Part shown: positions 21,550-33,417 of the stretch, piece after piece
Numbering within the stretch: position 1 is the first letter of the stretch
Layout of the letters: every line of letters begins with the position of its first letter
Source of the DNA: Platycnemis pennipes
Lineage: Eukaryota > Arthropoda > Insecta > Odonata > Platycnemididae
Reading direction: 5' to 3'
NCBI GenBank assembly: GCA_933228895.1
Contig: OW121851.1
Span: 113,729,271-113,793,270 of the forward strand
Length of the DNA stretch: 64,000 nucleotides
Notes under the pieces: model-generated
The model's database searches: none
Told to the model about the DNA's origin: nothing
What the model saw: only the letters and a program-made list of their open reading frames with translations
Translations under genes and position numbers: made by a program

Positions 21550-22474
21550 CGTGTCTCCTCCAAATACACAGCTCGCTACCCCGACACCGCGACACTAAAT
21601 CCACCCGGCCGGAAAATTGCTAGAGCCGTGTCAGGGTGCCGGGAGGTGTTGCTTCAGTCCGTCTTTCACCAGAACATGTTATTATAGGTCAAGGACACAA
21701 GTGTCGCGACATTCCGAAGTCAGTGCCGACACTTGCCAACTTGACGTTTTTACGGGGACACTTGGTGTCCGAAATCGAGTGTCAAACATTTTAGTCTCTC
21801 ATGAAAACTCAGCTCAAGGGTATTTTTCATTCCATTTGATGTCATTCCACTGCTGTTTGAAACAACTAACGTAAAAACAGTTGATAATACGTGAGGAAAT
21901 CATTTTGTAAAACAATGTACACTTAAAATTTCATTACATAAATATCATTTGTGTTACTTAGGGCCCAAACAACTAACTTTTTGGCATGTGGTGCCACACA
22001 TGTATATAACTGACAGGTTTTTAATCAAAAAGGAAACGAAATGGCAGTTGCAAAAAGTGGAAGTAGCTGCATTATGTTGTTGAATTATTATCTGCTCCTG
22101 ATTTTACTTGTAAAAAAGTTCATTTTTGTCATTTTGTCCTCTTGTGAGAAGTATGGTATTATATTTTTCTTCCTGATAAATCTATTTGCCCTCTAAGACA
22201 TAAAACAATATAAGCTTGAGTATGCATGAGCCAATGATGAAAAACGGTGTCATCATATAGATATTCTTCGGCGACAGGCTTACACAGGAGTACCATTATA
22301 GGTTAACTATACGCATAAAATATTTTTGTGCTCAGTGAACTTTGTGGTGTCATAATCTTTAATTTTATCTTTAAATTTTAAAAATGGAATAAAAGTATAA
22401 GCCTAACCCAAAACAACGAGTGCTGCATTTGCCGTTTTCGTTCATATAATATTTAAATAGGGACAAATATATCG
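21550..22474. other. Unassigned DNA, GC-richer at the MADF side
   Basis: The 21,550-21,790 part is less AT-rich and repeats GTGTC/GACAC motifs; it may be upstream sequence of the MADF relic. The rest is AT-rich with nothing supportable. Confidence 0.4.
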
Positions 22475-22545
22475 CCGAAAAGTCCGTAAATTTTTGGGGA
22501 TTTGAACCCTGGTCCTCCAGATGGAAGGCTCATACTTAAACGGCA
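22475..22545 (-). mobile_element. tRNA-like SINE head, minus strand
   Basis: The reverse complement contains CTGGAGGACCAGGGTTCAAA followed by TCCCC, a good B-box region, preceded by a degenerate A-box region. The GGAGGACC(C/A)GGGTTC part is shared with the copy at 51,955-52,030. Confidence 0.45.
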
Positions 22546-23014
22546 AAACAAATATTTTTTTCTAAATGAATACCCATCTAAATATTTTTTAAAAGACAGG
22601 AATTATAGTCTCTTTTGTTATTTTTAGTCATTTTAAATTGTAACTTGGTTTCGTATCATGTGAAATAACTTTACTTCATTTCCCTTTTATACTTACGATT
22701 CTATATTCCTTCTCTCTCGCTCTCTACCACCTCACCCATTTACTACCTAATTTCCTCCAGCCATCTAATTTTCTAAATTTTTCTATTTTCCTACAGTGAC
22801 TTGCTTTTTTCCCTTACCGTGCCTGGCATTTTCTGATTTGTTCATCTTTTAAAGTCCAAGTATTAAATATCCCTCTCCACTTTCTTTAATTTTATCGCTT
22901 CTTATTTTGATACTTGATTAAGAATTAAATCAAGATTTGTGAACTAACCGCAGAAAGCCTTAACGGAGTTACCCGCTCAAATTTGCAATAGGAAGTTTTC
23001 ATAGAGGGAGGCGA
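22546..23014. other. Unassigned AT-rich intergenic DNA
   Basis: A pyrimidine-rich plus-strand stretch lies at 22,680-22,880. No gene is supported. Confidence 0.45.
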
Positions 23015-23095
23015 CGACGCTTTGGTGGTTAAAAAAAACTGGCTAAAGCAATTGGCAAAAATCTGGAGACTCGGGTTCTATTTCCAGTAAATATG
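23015..23095 (+). mobile_element. tRNA-like SINE head, plus strand
   Basis: TTTGGTGGTTAA near 23,020 and ACTCGGGTTCTATTTCC near 23,070 form an A-box/B-box-like pair with an expanded, A-rich middle. Degenerate. Confidence 0.35.
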
Positions 23096-25141
23096 GTGTA
23101 ATGAAACAATACGCCAGACCGTGTGTGTAATTGCTAGAGACAAAAGTTAGAACAATGGCCAAATGTCGTCGCAACACTACACCCCAATAATGCCTTTAAT
23201 ATATTGTTAATGTCGCAATAGCGATAGGTACTCTTGGACAAAGGATTTTTCCGAGGGGAGTTTAAAATAACCCCGGATGCCAAAAATACGGGTTGGCATT
23301 TCCTCATCGACGCCCTCATGTGAGTCCGCATTCTCCTCACGTGAAGTCATTTTCCTAAATGTGTGTGTTGAACCTGACTGCCGCCGGACTCGCGTGCGTG
23401 TGAGTTATGTTGAAGGCGTGTCAAGAAGAGTGCTACAGGACGAGAGAGTGAACAGAACTGCCGGACACTTACCCGGAGGACCAAGACCGTCGAGGAAACG
23501 GACCAAAGAACCATTGGACACGTAGCTAAAGTGTATGGGCACGGTGCATTATTACTTCAAGTGTATTTGTGAAGTTCATTTAATGTGTTTTGACAAGTGG
23601 GTGCTCAAAGACACGTTTTGTTGAAATCACTTGAATTTCTTTTAAATGATAAATTTGTTCATAACTGGTCATGATAAATATTACATGTTTTAACTGATAC
23701 ATAGGGGTAATACTGTAACTTGCTTGTAAATGTCAAACCCATCCTGTCCACAGCTAGTCGGGGCAAAACGTTACAATGGATGATGTTTACTCTGAAGAGA
23801 TGTAAAATAACTCTTTCCGAAATCCAGACAAGTGCCTTGCGATATACGTTAACATTGGAACGAAGACTCTCAAGGTTATCTTAATTGCCTTAATATAGGA
23901 AGAAAAAAGTATTGTAGGTAATTAAAGGTCATATATTATAACTAAAAGAAATTATTGTTCACCACTCGGTAGAAAAGACCAACCCCTAAGTACTGATATT
24001 TCGGCGAAATCAACTGTCTCTATTCTTCATCTCGCAAACATTTTTCACTGGAGTTTACGCCGGCCGAGTTTATTTCCCATGGAAAACATTCACCATGCAT
24101 GTCTATGGTGTGCGTAAACAGTCAATATTTCCGAAGAAATGTCATAAGGATGCTTGGAAAAAGGACGAAATAGCAGGATATAGGAAGAATGAGGCCCGCG
24201 AATTGCTTGTAGCAAGTGCCTACTGGCTTCAACATCGAGTCCGACGGGTGGAGTGCAACGCTTCGAGCTATTCGTGTCCAACATTTTCACCGGAACAAAA
24301 TACGTGAGGAGAAAAGAAACTCATCTCCGAAAGCAATTTCAACAAAGGAAACGCAGGAAAAAATTTCAACGTAACAAACCATGATATTGAACTGCGCAAT
24401 TTAGCAGATACTGAAAAAAAAAAATGTTTTTCTTATCGCGCTCGTCTCTATTGACGTTGGGAAAATGTTTGAAGAACGCACTCAAAGCTATGTTTCTAAC
24501 ATTTAGCTATTATGTACCTATTTTTGAATTTAGAATGAATGATCTCTTTCCTTGGAATTATAACATCTAATGCAGTGGTTCTTAATATTTTTTTGTTACA
24601 CACACCCTTTTATTTCTCAAAATATGCTCTACCATCCCCTTCCTAAAATATAGAATATTTATTATCTATGGCGAAGTGGGGGCTCTGCATTATAAAAAAA
24701 AACAGGAAAGAAAATATAAGCCGATCAAGAACTCGTAACTTTAAAAACATTAGTGTTAATAAAAAACGAAATCTAAGACCCACCTGAATAACTTCGAAAT
24801 AATACTTGGCATATCTTTCCATCGATTGCTCTAACAATCCTACCTTTGGTCAACACTGAACACTTATTTAATTAAAAAAGAGTCTCTATTAAAGAAGTCA
24901 CTCTATACCAAAAGACTGGAATTTATTCGTTAATATAACGATATATTTTCGGGTATCTACGAGAGGAAATACTATTCGTTGTTTATTGAAACTTTGAAGT
25001 ATTAAAGAATAAAAACTATTAATATCCTTCAAATGTGCAAAACCTACTTGTGACAGCAAGGAACTCCTATACTCGCTTCAATAACTAACACACTTTTCCA
25101 TTTACACAAATTATTGACATGCATGCCAATTTTTTTTCAGA
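23096..25141. other. Unassigned intergenic DNA
   Basis: Around 23,270-23,530 composition is less AT-rich, with an 82-codon plus frame of arginine-rich, unrecognised sequence. Frames at 24,090-24,307 are open on both strands. No gene can be supported. Confidence 0.4.
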
Positions 25142-25275
25142 ATTCTTTCTCATCATCATCATGGGTCAGCAATCCTAGGATTGGTTTGACGCAGCCCTCC
25201 ACTATATTCTTCTAACACCCAACCTCTTTATATTAACGTAGTTCCTCTCTTTCACGTCCTTTAGGACCTGTTTAT
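25142..25275 (-). mobile_element. RTE-type retrotransposon 3' end, truncated
   Basis: CATCATCATCATGGGTCAGC, then AATCCTAGGATTGG and TTTGACGCAGC, match the block that follows the RTE reverse-transcriptase fragment at 41,000-41,050. On the minus strand this is the 3' end of the element, terminating in a short GAT repeat. The coding part is missing. Confidence 0.6.
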
Positions 25276-25368
25276 CTAGAGTTTGCACTCGCCAATTTTA
25301 GTTTCACTAAAAGAATTCGTAAAAGAATTCTTTCCAGTGAAACTAAAATCGGCGAGTGCAAACTCTAG
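25276..25368. repeat. Near-perfect 93-bp palindrome
   Basis: The left arm starts CTAGAGTTTGCACTCGCC at 25,276 and the right arm ends with its complement GGCGAGTGCAAACTCTAG at 25,368. The arms are over 40 bp with very few mismatches, meeting around AAAAGAATTC at 25,310-25,330. It abuts the RTE 3' end exactly. It could form a cruciform or hairpin RNA. Confidence 0.75.
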
Positions 25369-26702
25369 TGAAAAATGCTTACCACTTGGTGAGATGAAAA
25401 AGAGACTCTTAACTATGATTCCACAGAAAAATAATTCTTGGTTTGTAATTTAAGTTTAACCTGTCATCTTTAACTGAACTCTCAACTAAATCTAACGGGT
25501 GATAATTTAATTAAATTAATGAAAAAAATATAATTTTTCGTTAATTTCTAAGATGACTACTGAAAATGACAGCCAGATGTTGACTGACTATGCATTGGCT
25601 GGCCCCACATTTTTAATATGGTAGATGAGTATTTTACATGAGCAATAAAGAAGGAAAAGGACGTCAGTGGATATAGATGGTCGAAAAAGAAGGGACTTTC
25701 CGAAGGTACTGAGATGAAAAGGTGGTCATAACTAGTAATTAAAAACCATGAGATTCGTATCGTCTTTGACGGAAGGTAAAGCCGGGAAAGATGGTCGGAC
25801 GGCGGATGAGGATGAGCATTTTAAATGAGATGAAGAGAGGTGGATGTTACTTAGGACAAGAAAAACTTAAGATTGCCCTCCCTAAACGAAAGAGTAGAAC
25901 TAGCTTGTTTAATATAACAGGCACTCTGGCATCTACGGGAGCAAATGGTACTTGATGTTTACTGAATATTCTAAGAAATGAACAGTAAAAAACTAGCATG
26001 CCTCTTCAAATGCACTTCAGGCATGGATAAATATATATCGATTATATCTAACACCCTTGCACTGACAGATGAGTGAATTTTTTGTGGTAGCAAACGAAAT
26101 CATAATTTTTTTATTGCGAAGTTTCTCCCGTATACCTTGGCAATACAAGTGGCAGTGCCTCATGCCAGCTTTGGAGCATATCATTGATAGGGCCATCAAA
26201 AAGAGCTACGGAAATTTACGGTCATTCCGTTGGACTTAAGAATTAGGAAGCCATATTTTAGAAGTCATTTATTTCAATTGAAATTAGTGTTAAGAAGACA
26301 CTTTCCATTCTGGGGTAAAAATTTAATAATTATTTAGTAATTTTTTACATAATAAGGAGGAACTTACGTTTATGTTTTTACACATGAATTAACTTTTAAT
26401 GAGGAAGAAGTTTATTTATAAGTATGGAGCTGAGTTGTCATGACAAAATAAAAAAATAAACGTAAAAATGATGCTATTAATAACGAGACATAGGCTTTCA
26501 GTAGCTATGACGACAAAATCTAAGGAAGAAGATAGAGCCTTTGGGACATTATCGGAATTAAAACAAATAATAGAAGACGGTGTGATTGTGATTACTTAAA
26601 ATAATCACAAAAAACGTAAGAAACGGTGAAATGCATCGATGATGTCCATTAATATGCAGGCATAGATATTCTCTACTACTTAGCATTACAATGTGCATTC
26701 AC
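25369..26702. other. Unassigned AT-rich intergenic DNA
   Basis: I see no supportable gene, RNA or repeat. Confidence 0.5.
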
Positions 26703-27178
26703 TTACATCAGTTTTAGAATCACATTGACATCCACCCACTTCGGTAGAATTCTGGGAGTTTTCAGTGAAAAATTGGATGGTATGAGTACATGCCTAGAAT
26801 AAGAACAGTTTGGTTCCATAGTGACGTACCTTCGTTTCTCCCAGTCAGTGAGCAACTTTTTATTTCTAAGCTCTGGGCAAATATTCGCGAATAACATTCA
26901 TGTCCATACGCTCTATATCTTCCATCATGTTTGGAAACCTGAAATGCCATTGAATGGCCGCTTCCGTTCTCGAAAGTCGAAACTCTTCGTCTCATTTCAA
27001 ATGCGTCCTCGGAGCGTTTTTCGTGCATTTCATTGTGGAGTGTAAATTCTGCTCCGGACTCATTTTTCAGTGGAACGTGATTCTCGTGGACTCTCGTTGC
27101 CCATATTTGCCATACCTTGTTGATCGTATATTTTGACATTTTTTCAGACAATATTATTATTTTTTTCAAGTATCCCAC
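26703..27178 (-). pseudogene. Possible decayed coding region, unknown
   Basis: A 138-codon minus frame (27,178-26,762) is overlapped by a second one (26,897-26,703). Between them a third frame offers MMEDIERMDMNVIREYL, which would continue into the second as PELRNKKLLTDWEKRR after a one-base shift. These pieces are hydrophilic and protein-like, so a degraded gene is plausible. I do not recognise the family. The plus strand is also partly open, so chance cannot be excluded. Confidence 0.25.
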
Positions 27179-28880
27179 GCGTGGATTCTATTAATTTTTT
27201 GCAATTTTATTTATGTGAATTCTGATTGAGAAATCTAGAATCTGTATACAGGCAACTTGAAATGTTACACGAGGCTTAACCCGATAGTATATATTTATGA
27301 AACTCAAAACTTGCTGAATTGTGATTTTTCGTGTATGTAATTCAAAAAATGATTTCTTTAATGGTTCTTTAACACATTTAACTTTATTCAATATAGAAAG
27401 TTTAATTCCTCGCATTCAGCATATTTTCATATTTTTCGGCTCGAGACATCACAGTATTGTACAAGCGACTCAGCTTTCCAATATATGTATTAATAGGCCA
27501 TCTGGAATACTTTTAAAAACATTGTCATCAAACGAATGAAGTAATTGCATTTTTTATTTTAATTTAGCTATAATAATAATAAATATTCCCAAGCAATTAC
27601 CTCATATTGGACCGAGGTTAAACTTTGTGAGAGAAAATCCTTAACAAATAAGCATATCATAAAATAGTCTCTCATTTTGTTTGGGGTATTGGCAAACATT
27701 CTCGAAAGCGTTTAACTTGAAAAAGAATTACCTTATCTGAGCAATAAAAGTGTGCATTTAAAATTAGTACGTTAAATATGGTGCAGCCTTAGAAGAAACA
27801 TTACTTTGCAACTCTCGTCATTATGAGTAATTTGCGTAACCGATTGCTGTTTTGCTGGTAGGGCTGCTAATTGGCCACATGGCCGACCGATTTAACTAAT
27901 TTCCGTATTTCCTTTTCCTCGCAGCTGTTTACCGTGCGAACGAGTTTTGGGGTGCATGAAATAAATAACCTTTCAAAACTTTGTGTATACCGTGTATACC
28001 ATAAATGCCAACCGTTATGTCCCTCAGGTAATATAGCTATTTGTTTTAGAAAATTATGCTTCAAGGTGCTTCAACTACCTAGATTTGTGTCGCATCGTCT
28101 ACTAATTCTACGATGAACGAAATGCGCCATGAAAGGAATTCGAACTTTTAGGCTGCTTGGTCTTTGCTTTACTGACTTGGCTGCCTGAGTCAACTCAGCT
28201 CATTGTCACCACATATGAAAACTTCATTTATTATTTAATTGTTCATGCCATGAAAAATAATACATTTTTCATCAATGCCTATATTACGTTATTTTTCTGC
28301 CTACCTTTTATCCTTCAATTCGCTGAAAGCATATATTGAAACAATAAAATTCTCGCAGCTGAGATTAAAGGCACCGAAAGCGTCCATTGATTTGCGGATG
28401 GCGAGCCAATCTCTACATATAGAGGTTTGCTGCGAAATAAGCGACTTCACTCGATGAGTAGGCAGTCTTGTACACAAAGCAACGTCATTCTGTGGTGGCT
28501 TTAGCCTAATTTAGGGTAAGGCAGGACTTTAAAATGGTACAGAAACCTGTAGAAATGTGTGAATTTAAGACAGGAGGCCACCAACCATCGCCTCATCACC
28601 TGGTAAATGGGGATTCAGCTAAGCTCAGATATGAGTAAAGATAGGATCCCACCATGGTGGGCTTTCACCAATTTCACTCATTTCACTGCAGACGTGGTAA
28701 AAATTACTGAAACGGCTCTATTACTGCGATGCGGAAGGCAAGGGTAAACCAGCAAATTATTATACCGAGGAGTAGAAGGCACTCAATTTTCAAGACGTGA
28801 TGGAATCCTCTCGAGTAAAATATTCCCGAGGTAAATGGTCCCCTATTCTGATCTCCGGGTGAGGTCCACACGAGAGAGTT
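27179..28880. other. Unassigned AT-rich intergenic DNA
   Basis: Several short frames lie on both strands (27,191-28,457) without domains. No gene or repeat is supported. Confidence 0.5.
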
Positions 28881-29965
28881 CATCTACATCCACATCTACA
28901 TGATACCCTGCAAGCCATCGCGAGGATGTGGTGCAGGGGGTAGAGATCACCAAGCATGCACCACCGACACGCAAACAAGCAACTATAAGGTCTCATGCAA
29001 CTAGATTGTCAGTATCTATAGTATTTAAGGGATTAATACATGCATCATGCACTACAGAATACTCTAAAATATTTCCCCTACCTATCCCTTTGCTACGCTG
29101 CCTATTCTGTTCTCTTATAGCACGGGGAAAAATGCCATTTTGAATCTATCAGTACGACAATCTATCTATCTAATCTTATTTATCTGGTCGATTCTAGCAT
29201 AATACGCTGGTGTTTTTAATATGTGCCTAACATCTTCAGTAATGCTATTCGATTGAAATTTCTCTAATAGATTTAATCTGCACCTTAACCTACGCTCTGG
29301 TAATGATTGCCACCCTAATTCTTGCATTAATTCTGAAACATTACTCAACCTACCGTAACACCCATTAACGAACCTAGCTGCTCTACTCTGCACACTGTTT
29401 AGCCGTCTGATTAAACCTAATTCATTCGGATCCCATACACTGGCAGTATAATCAAGGTGGGTCCTAACTAGTGAAGAGTAACATGGCTCTTTTGTCTTCT
29501 CATCACATTTCTCAAGTACTATTTTTATAAATCCTAGCTTTCTCTTCGCTCGGCCACATATTTCCCGGATGTGTCTTCCCCACGATAAATCTTAAATGAT
29601 TGTTACACCTAAATACCTTATGGTTTCAACGCTTTCGATCTTTGTGTTATTAATTTTATAGGATTGCTCTATTGAATTATCCTTCTTCAAAAATTGATAG
29701 CTACACACTTTTTAAGGTTAAGTTCATACTGCCATTTATCGCACCACTCTTGAATTGCATCTAACTCCTTGCTAAGCGATTTCCTGTTTTCTTCTTTTGA
29801 TATACCTCTATACACTACCGCATCGTCTGCAAAAAGTCTAAGCTTACTACTAACTACGGTACCCAAATCGTTTATGTATAAGAGAAATAGAAGCGGACCT
29901 ACTACGCTACCCTGGGGAACTCCCGATGTGACTTTGACAGTTACACCTAAATAGTCCATCAGGTG
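28881..29965 (-). mobile_element. CR1/Jockey-group non-LTR retrotransposon, 5'-truncated and decayed
   Basis: On the minus strand a reverse-transcriptase segment (29,963-29,687) encodes VTSGVPQGSVVGPLLFLLYI, the catalytic FADD in LRLFADDAVVYR, and DAIQEWCDKWQYELNLKKC. After frameshifts the C-terminal part follows at 29,393-29,166 (SRAARFVNGCY, ELGWQSLPERR). The 3' tail ends at 28,881 with CTACATCTACATAATACCC-like sequence repeated widely in this window. Stops and shifts make it non-functional. The upstream reverse transcriptase and endonuclease are absent. CR1 versus Jockey clade is not resolved by eye. Confidence 0.8.
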
Positions 29966-31380
29966 AGGTGAACATTTTAGGATAGGAGCATGGAACGTGA
30001 GACTGCATCGGACCTGTGGAAGAATGAAGTCCATGAAGGTGAAAATGCAAAAATAGACCTTAGACGTACTAGGGCCCAACGAAATGAAATCACCCGAAGA
30101 AGGAGACTTTTCGAGTGGAGGTACTTTATTGTACACACGAGATCGTTGAATGTTAATAGTAGAGTAGGGGTAATACTCTGAAAGAGCACCAGAATGCGTG
30201 GGAAGTGCTTCCAGCAGTACAATGAAAGGATAATAATGGTGAAGATGGAGATCAAACCTAAAGATACCGTGGTAGTGCAGGTTTACATGCCGATGGAGAA
30301 ATACGAAAATGAAGAAAAGGAAGATGGTATCATGGATATAATAAAACAGGTAAAAGGAAAATAAAACCTGAATATTTTAAGAGATTAAAACGCTGTCATC
30401 GGTGAAGACCAAGATGGGAGAATAACTGAAAAATATGGATTGGGAAACTAAAATGAAAGATGAGAATTCTGCACACAACAAAAGTTACTGGTCAACAACA
30501 AATTGTTTAAATATCACAACTGAAGAAGATACACGGGGAAAATTCCAGGGACAGAATATTTATAATAGAATGCAGTTTAGTGAAATGGAGATTTATGAAA
30601 CAGGAAAGGTACTGCACAAGCTACTCTGGTGCAGAAATCGATACTGACTTCAATTTCATTAATTTTCAATTTTGAAAGTTTAAGCAAGAAAATAATATCT
30701 TATCCTTTTATACATAAAACGTAATGCACGTTAGGTGTGAATTCACCCAACGCCACACAGCTTTATGTTGGTTGCAGGATATTATGTAGATTCGGATGTT
30801 AGTGATGATGAAATGTCATCTAAAATTCAAGAAAATGAAGAAAACAATGAAGATCATATAAATAAAGAGAGAGTCGAAAAATTGAATCAGGCTCAAAATC
30901 AAATAGCAATGTAAAAAGCAGTGAGAAACAACATAGGAGAGGCCCGACTGAGAATTCAATGGAAGAGAGATAGGGAAATATTACAAGTGGGAGGTCGTAA
31001 AAGAAGTTCTTCAAGGAAGTAAAGCGGTAAGAAGAGCCATGGAGCATGGAATAAGTCTCAGACCTGATTGAAGAAAAAAGAAAATACAGGAATGCGTAAA
31101 CTGAAGAAAGGCAACTTCGCTTAAAAAGAATAAAGAAGGAAATAAATCAAAGCGAGGAAAGCTAGAGAAATTTGGATGAAGATTCTATGCGAAGATGTAC
31201 AGTACAACCTCACTCTTTTAAAGGTGGAATCTGACTGTAGGATAGTGAGGTGCTACTCAAAGGAACGGAGGGAGAGAAGCAATGCCATGAGTGGAAAGAA
31301 TGAAGAACATTTGATTGAAAACTAAGATGAAGTGAAAAGATTGAAGGAATATCTGATCCTGACCTGATAAAGAAGTCAGG
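29966..31380 (+). mobile_element. RTE-type non-LTR retrotransposon, endonuclease region, decayed
   Basis: The plus strand keeps an apurinic-endonuclease-like domain of the EEP fold: a WNVR-type start (near 29,990), NERIIMVKMEIKPKD and VVVQVYMP near 30,215-30,290, and a DWNAVIGE-like motif near 30,385-30,410, spread over several frames with stops. After an interruption at about 30,650-30,800, the linker toward the reverse transcriptase resumes (MMKCH-like at 30,805) and runs to about 31,200. No intact RT remains. The same family gives the fragments at 41.0, 59.8 and 62.2 kb. Confidence 0.7.
30722..30797 (+). mobile_element. CR1-like 3' tail nested in RTE
   Basis: GTGTGAATTCACCCAACGCC through GCAGGATATTATGTAGATTC is the plus-strand version of the CR1-like 3' tail. 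RTE homology stops shortly before it and resumes after it, so a short, 5'-truncated insertion split the RTE copy. Confidence 0.6.
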
Positions 31381-31384
31381 AATT

Positions 31385-32092
31385 CGAGAAAAAAGAAAGG
31401 AGAAGCCTCACACCGCAGGCTCCCATACCTCCCAGGCTATAGGGACTGCCAAAAATGCATAAATAAGGGATTCCCCTGAAGCCGATTGTGAGCACCATCG
31501 GCTCTCCCACTCGTAACTTGGCGAAGTATCTTACCGGAGTCTCAGCGCCACTGTGGGCACATGCAAATACCACATTGCCACATAAAAACTCCGCCGAGTT
31601 CGCCCAAACCCTGAGGGATATCCGCTTGAACCGAGCCGACACCCTAGTCAGCTTTGATGTCGTCCCTCTGTTCACCCGTTTACCCCTGAAAGAGACGATC
31701 CAACTCCTGGAGGGCTAATTCGACCAAAACACTGTCAATCTATTCCGCCAAGTGTTGACGCCGACATACGTCATGTACAAGGGAAAAGACTTCAAACAAT
31801 CCGATGGCGTGGCCATGGGTTCCGCTCTCTCACTGTCGATGACCAGATTATTTATAAACATAAGCCGAAGTACTTCTATCGATACATAGACGACACTTTA
31901 ATCGTTTGGCCGCACGGACTCGAGACCTTACCAGAGTTCTTTGACTACACGAACGAAAAACATTCCAATATCAAGTTTACTATGAAAACGGAGCTCAAGA
32001 AGAGTTAACCATTCCTTGATATTTTGGTCCAACGCAAAGCAGATGGAACCCTGGGAACCGAAGTGTTTAGAAATCCTACACACTAGGGTGGA
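31385..32092 (+). pseudogene. Penelope-like element reverse transcriptase relic
   Basis: Across frames the plus strand gives GLPKMHK, IVSTIGSPTRNLAKYLTG (31,488 onward), NIRLN-like text, DTLVSFDVVPLFTRLP near 31,640-31,685, then MYKGKDF, DGVAMGS, FYRYIDDTLIVWPHG near 31,880-31,920 and PFLDILVQRKADGTLG. These are the reverse-transcriptase motifs of Penelope-like retroelements, including YIDD as catalytic motif. A stop ends the 76-codon frame at 31,718, and a segment after VAMGS is missing. The GIY-YIG endonuclease is absent: homology stops at 32,092, where unrelated DNA begins. Confidence 0.75.
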
Positions 32093-32200
32093 GTGAAAAT
32101 GGTCAATATTTTTTTCGGAAACGGGTACCCTTCAATGACTGTGTATGAGACCTAGTAACATTTCTGTAATACGATATATTTAATTTTTACGACGTCATCT
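32093..32200. other. Sequence between Penelope relic and tandem repeat
   Basis: It begins TAGGGTGGAGTGAAAATGG directly after the last Penelope codons, which looks like an insertion boundary. The origin is unknown. Confidence 0.35.
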
Positions 32201-32461
32201 GCACATTTGGCTTAGTTTCAAAATTTTTGAATTTTTTTTGCATTTTTACAATTTTTTTAATAAGTTCTTGAAACAAAAAAAACCCTGACGGGTAGTCACT
32301 AAATGGTTGAACAAGACCTTAAATAAAGATGCACATTTGGCTTAGTTTCAAAATTTTTGAATTTTTTTTGAGTTTTTACAATTTTTTTAATAAGTTCTTG
32401 AAACAAAAAAAAAACCCTGACGGGTAGTCACTAAATGGTTGAACAAGACCTTAAATAAAGA
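32201..32461. repeat. Two-copy 130-bp tandem repeat
   Basis: GCACATTTGGCTTAGTTTC starts at 32,201 and again at 32,331. Each unit ends GAACAAGACCTTAAATAAAG. The copies are almost identical, differing by a substitution (GCATTTT/GAGTTTT) and a short A-tract length change, so the duplication is recent. Confidence 0.85.
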
Positions 32462-32488
32462 CAGGATTAAAAAAAATATTTTTAGGCG

Positions 32489-33417
32489 GTGGTTTTAGTC
32501 TGCACATGAGGCTTAAACTTATCCAAATATTTGTAAATTTAAGATATCTTTAACGTTTTATAATCTCTGATATCCTCTTATTATGCTATCAAAACTTGTT
32601 TACATAGCTTTCATTAATCAACTTTTCATTGTTTAACACTTCGCTAGTTCATATTTAACTACCCAGGACTCACCACGGGGAGGTGGTTGCACTTCGAGTC
32701 CCACCCATGCCCTCCCAACCAGGCAACCATGAGAGCATGTATTTACATCTTTAAGAAAAGTCTTCAACAGGTAAATTGTTTCTTTGTGTCATATATTGGA
32801 CGGATATTTCTATCAAACATTCTAGCTTTGATTAAGCTTTCTCTTTTATTTCGATCACAGACCAATTTTGAGGAAGCAGTGACTTCTTTGACGGCTCTTT
32901 CTACCGCTTGAGCGTGTGATGGGAGTTCAAAAAGAGTGCACTCAGAAGCTATGTTTACACTCTTGGTTTCCAGTAACCTTTGCAAATCCTGATTTGTCAA
33001 ATGACTTGAGGGAGGTGGCTCTGTCACTTCCACATCATTGCAAACAATCATATCGACATACTCTGATGCTCCAAAATTTATTTTCGGGATTTCAAACCGT
33101 CTTACAATTAGTGGTTTACTGGCTTGTTCTCTAGATCGAGCCTTGATGATACGTCTTAAAGCCAGTTTCTTTATATGATCTCTCTTATCACAATGTTACA
33201 CTGGTGGGACGAAGTGCAACCACCTCCCAGTGGTGAGTCCTAGGTAGTTTAATATGAAATAGTGAAGAGTTGAACAATGCAAAGTTGATTAATGAAAGCT
33301 ATATTAACAAGTTTTGATAACATTATAAGAGGATATCAGAGATTATAAAACGTTAAAAATATCTTTAATTTACGAATATTTGGATAAGTTTAAGCCTCAT
33401 GTACAGACTAAAACCAC
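32489..33417. mobile_element. DNA transposon-like element with 215-bp terminal inverted repeats
   Basis: Left end GTGGTTTTAGTCTG (32,489) and right end CAGACTAAAACCAC (33,417) begin inverted repeats of about 215 bp that are roughly 90% identical (32,489-32,705 and 33,203-33,417). GGCG flanks both sides (32,485-32,488 and 33,418-33,421), a possible 4-bp target duplication. The interior of about 500 bp holds a minus-strand coding remnant. The superfamily is not recognised. Confidence 0.8.
32764..33195 (-). pseudogene. Coding remnant inside the long-TIR element
   Basis: The minus strand is open for about 143 codons, from just inside the right inverted repeat to a stop at 32,764; the first ATG is at 33,051. 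It encodes a basic stretch (KKLALRRIIKARSREQASK), VRRFEIPKINFGASEY, then LPSHAQAVERAVKEVTASS and a basic end finishing DTKKQFTC. A motif of the type SHxQxVERxVK is familiar to me from multicopy uncharacterised arthropod proteins, but this is recollection, not a search. It is likely the C-terminal end of the element's own protein, truncated when the inverted repeat was joined to it. Confidence 0.5.

Noticed and set aside
29990..30255. Opposed frames at the CR1/RTE junction as one chimeric gene
   Set aside because: The minus frame simply reads through antisense RTE sequence upstream of the CR1 break near 29,965.
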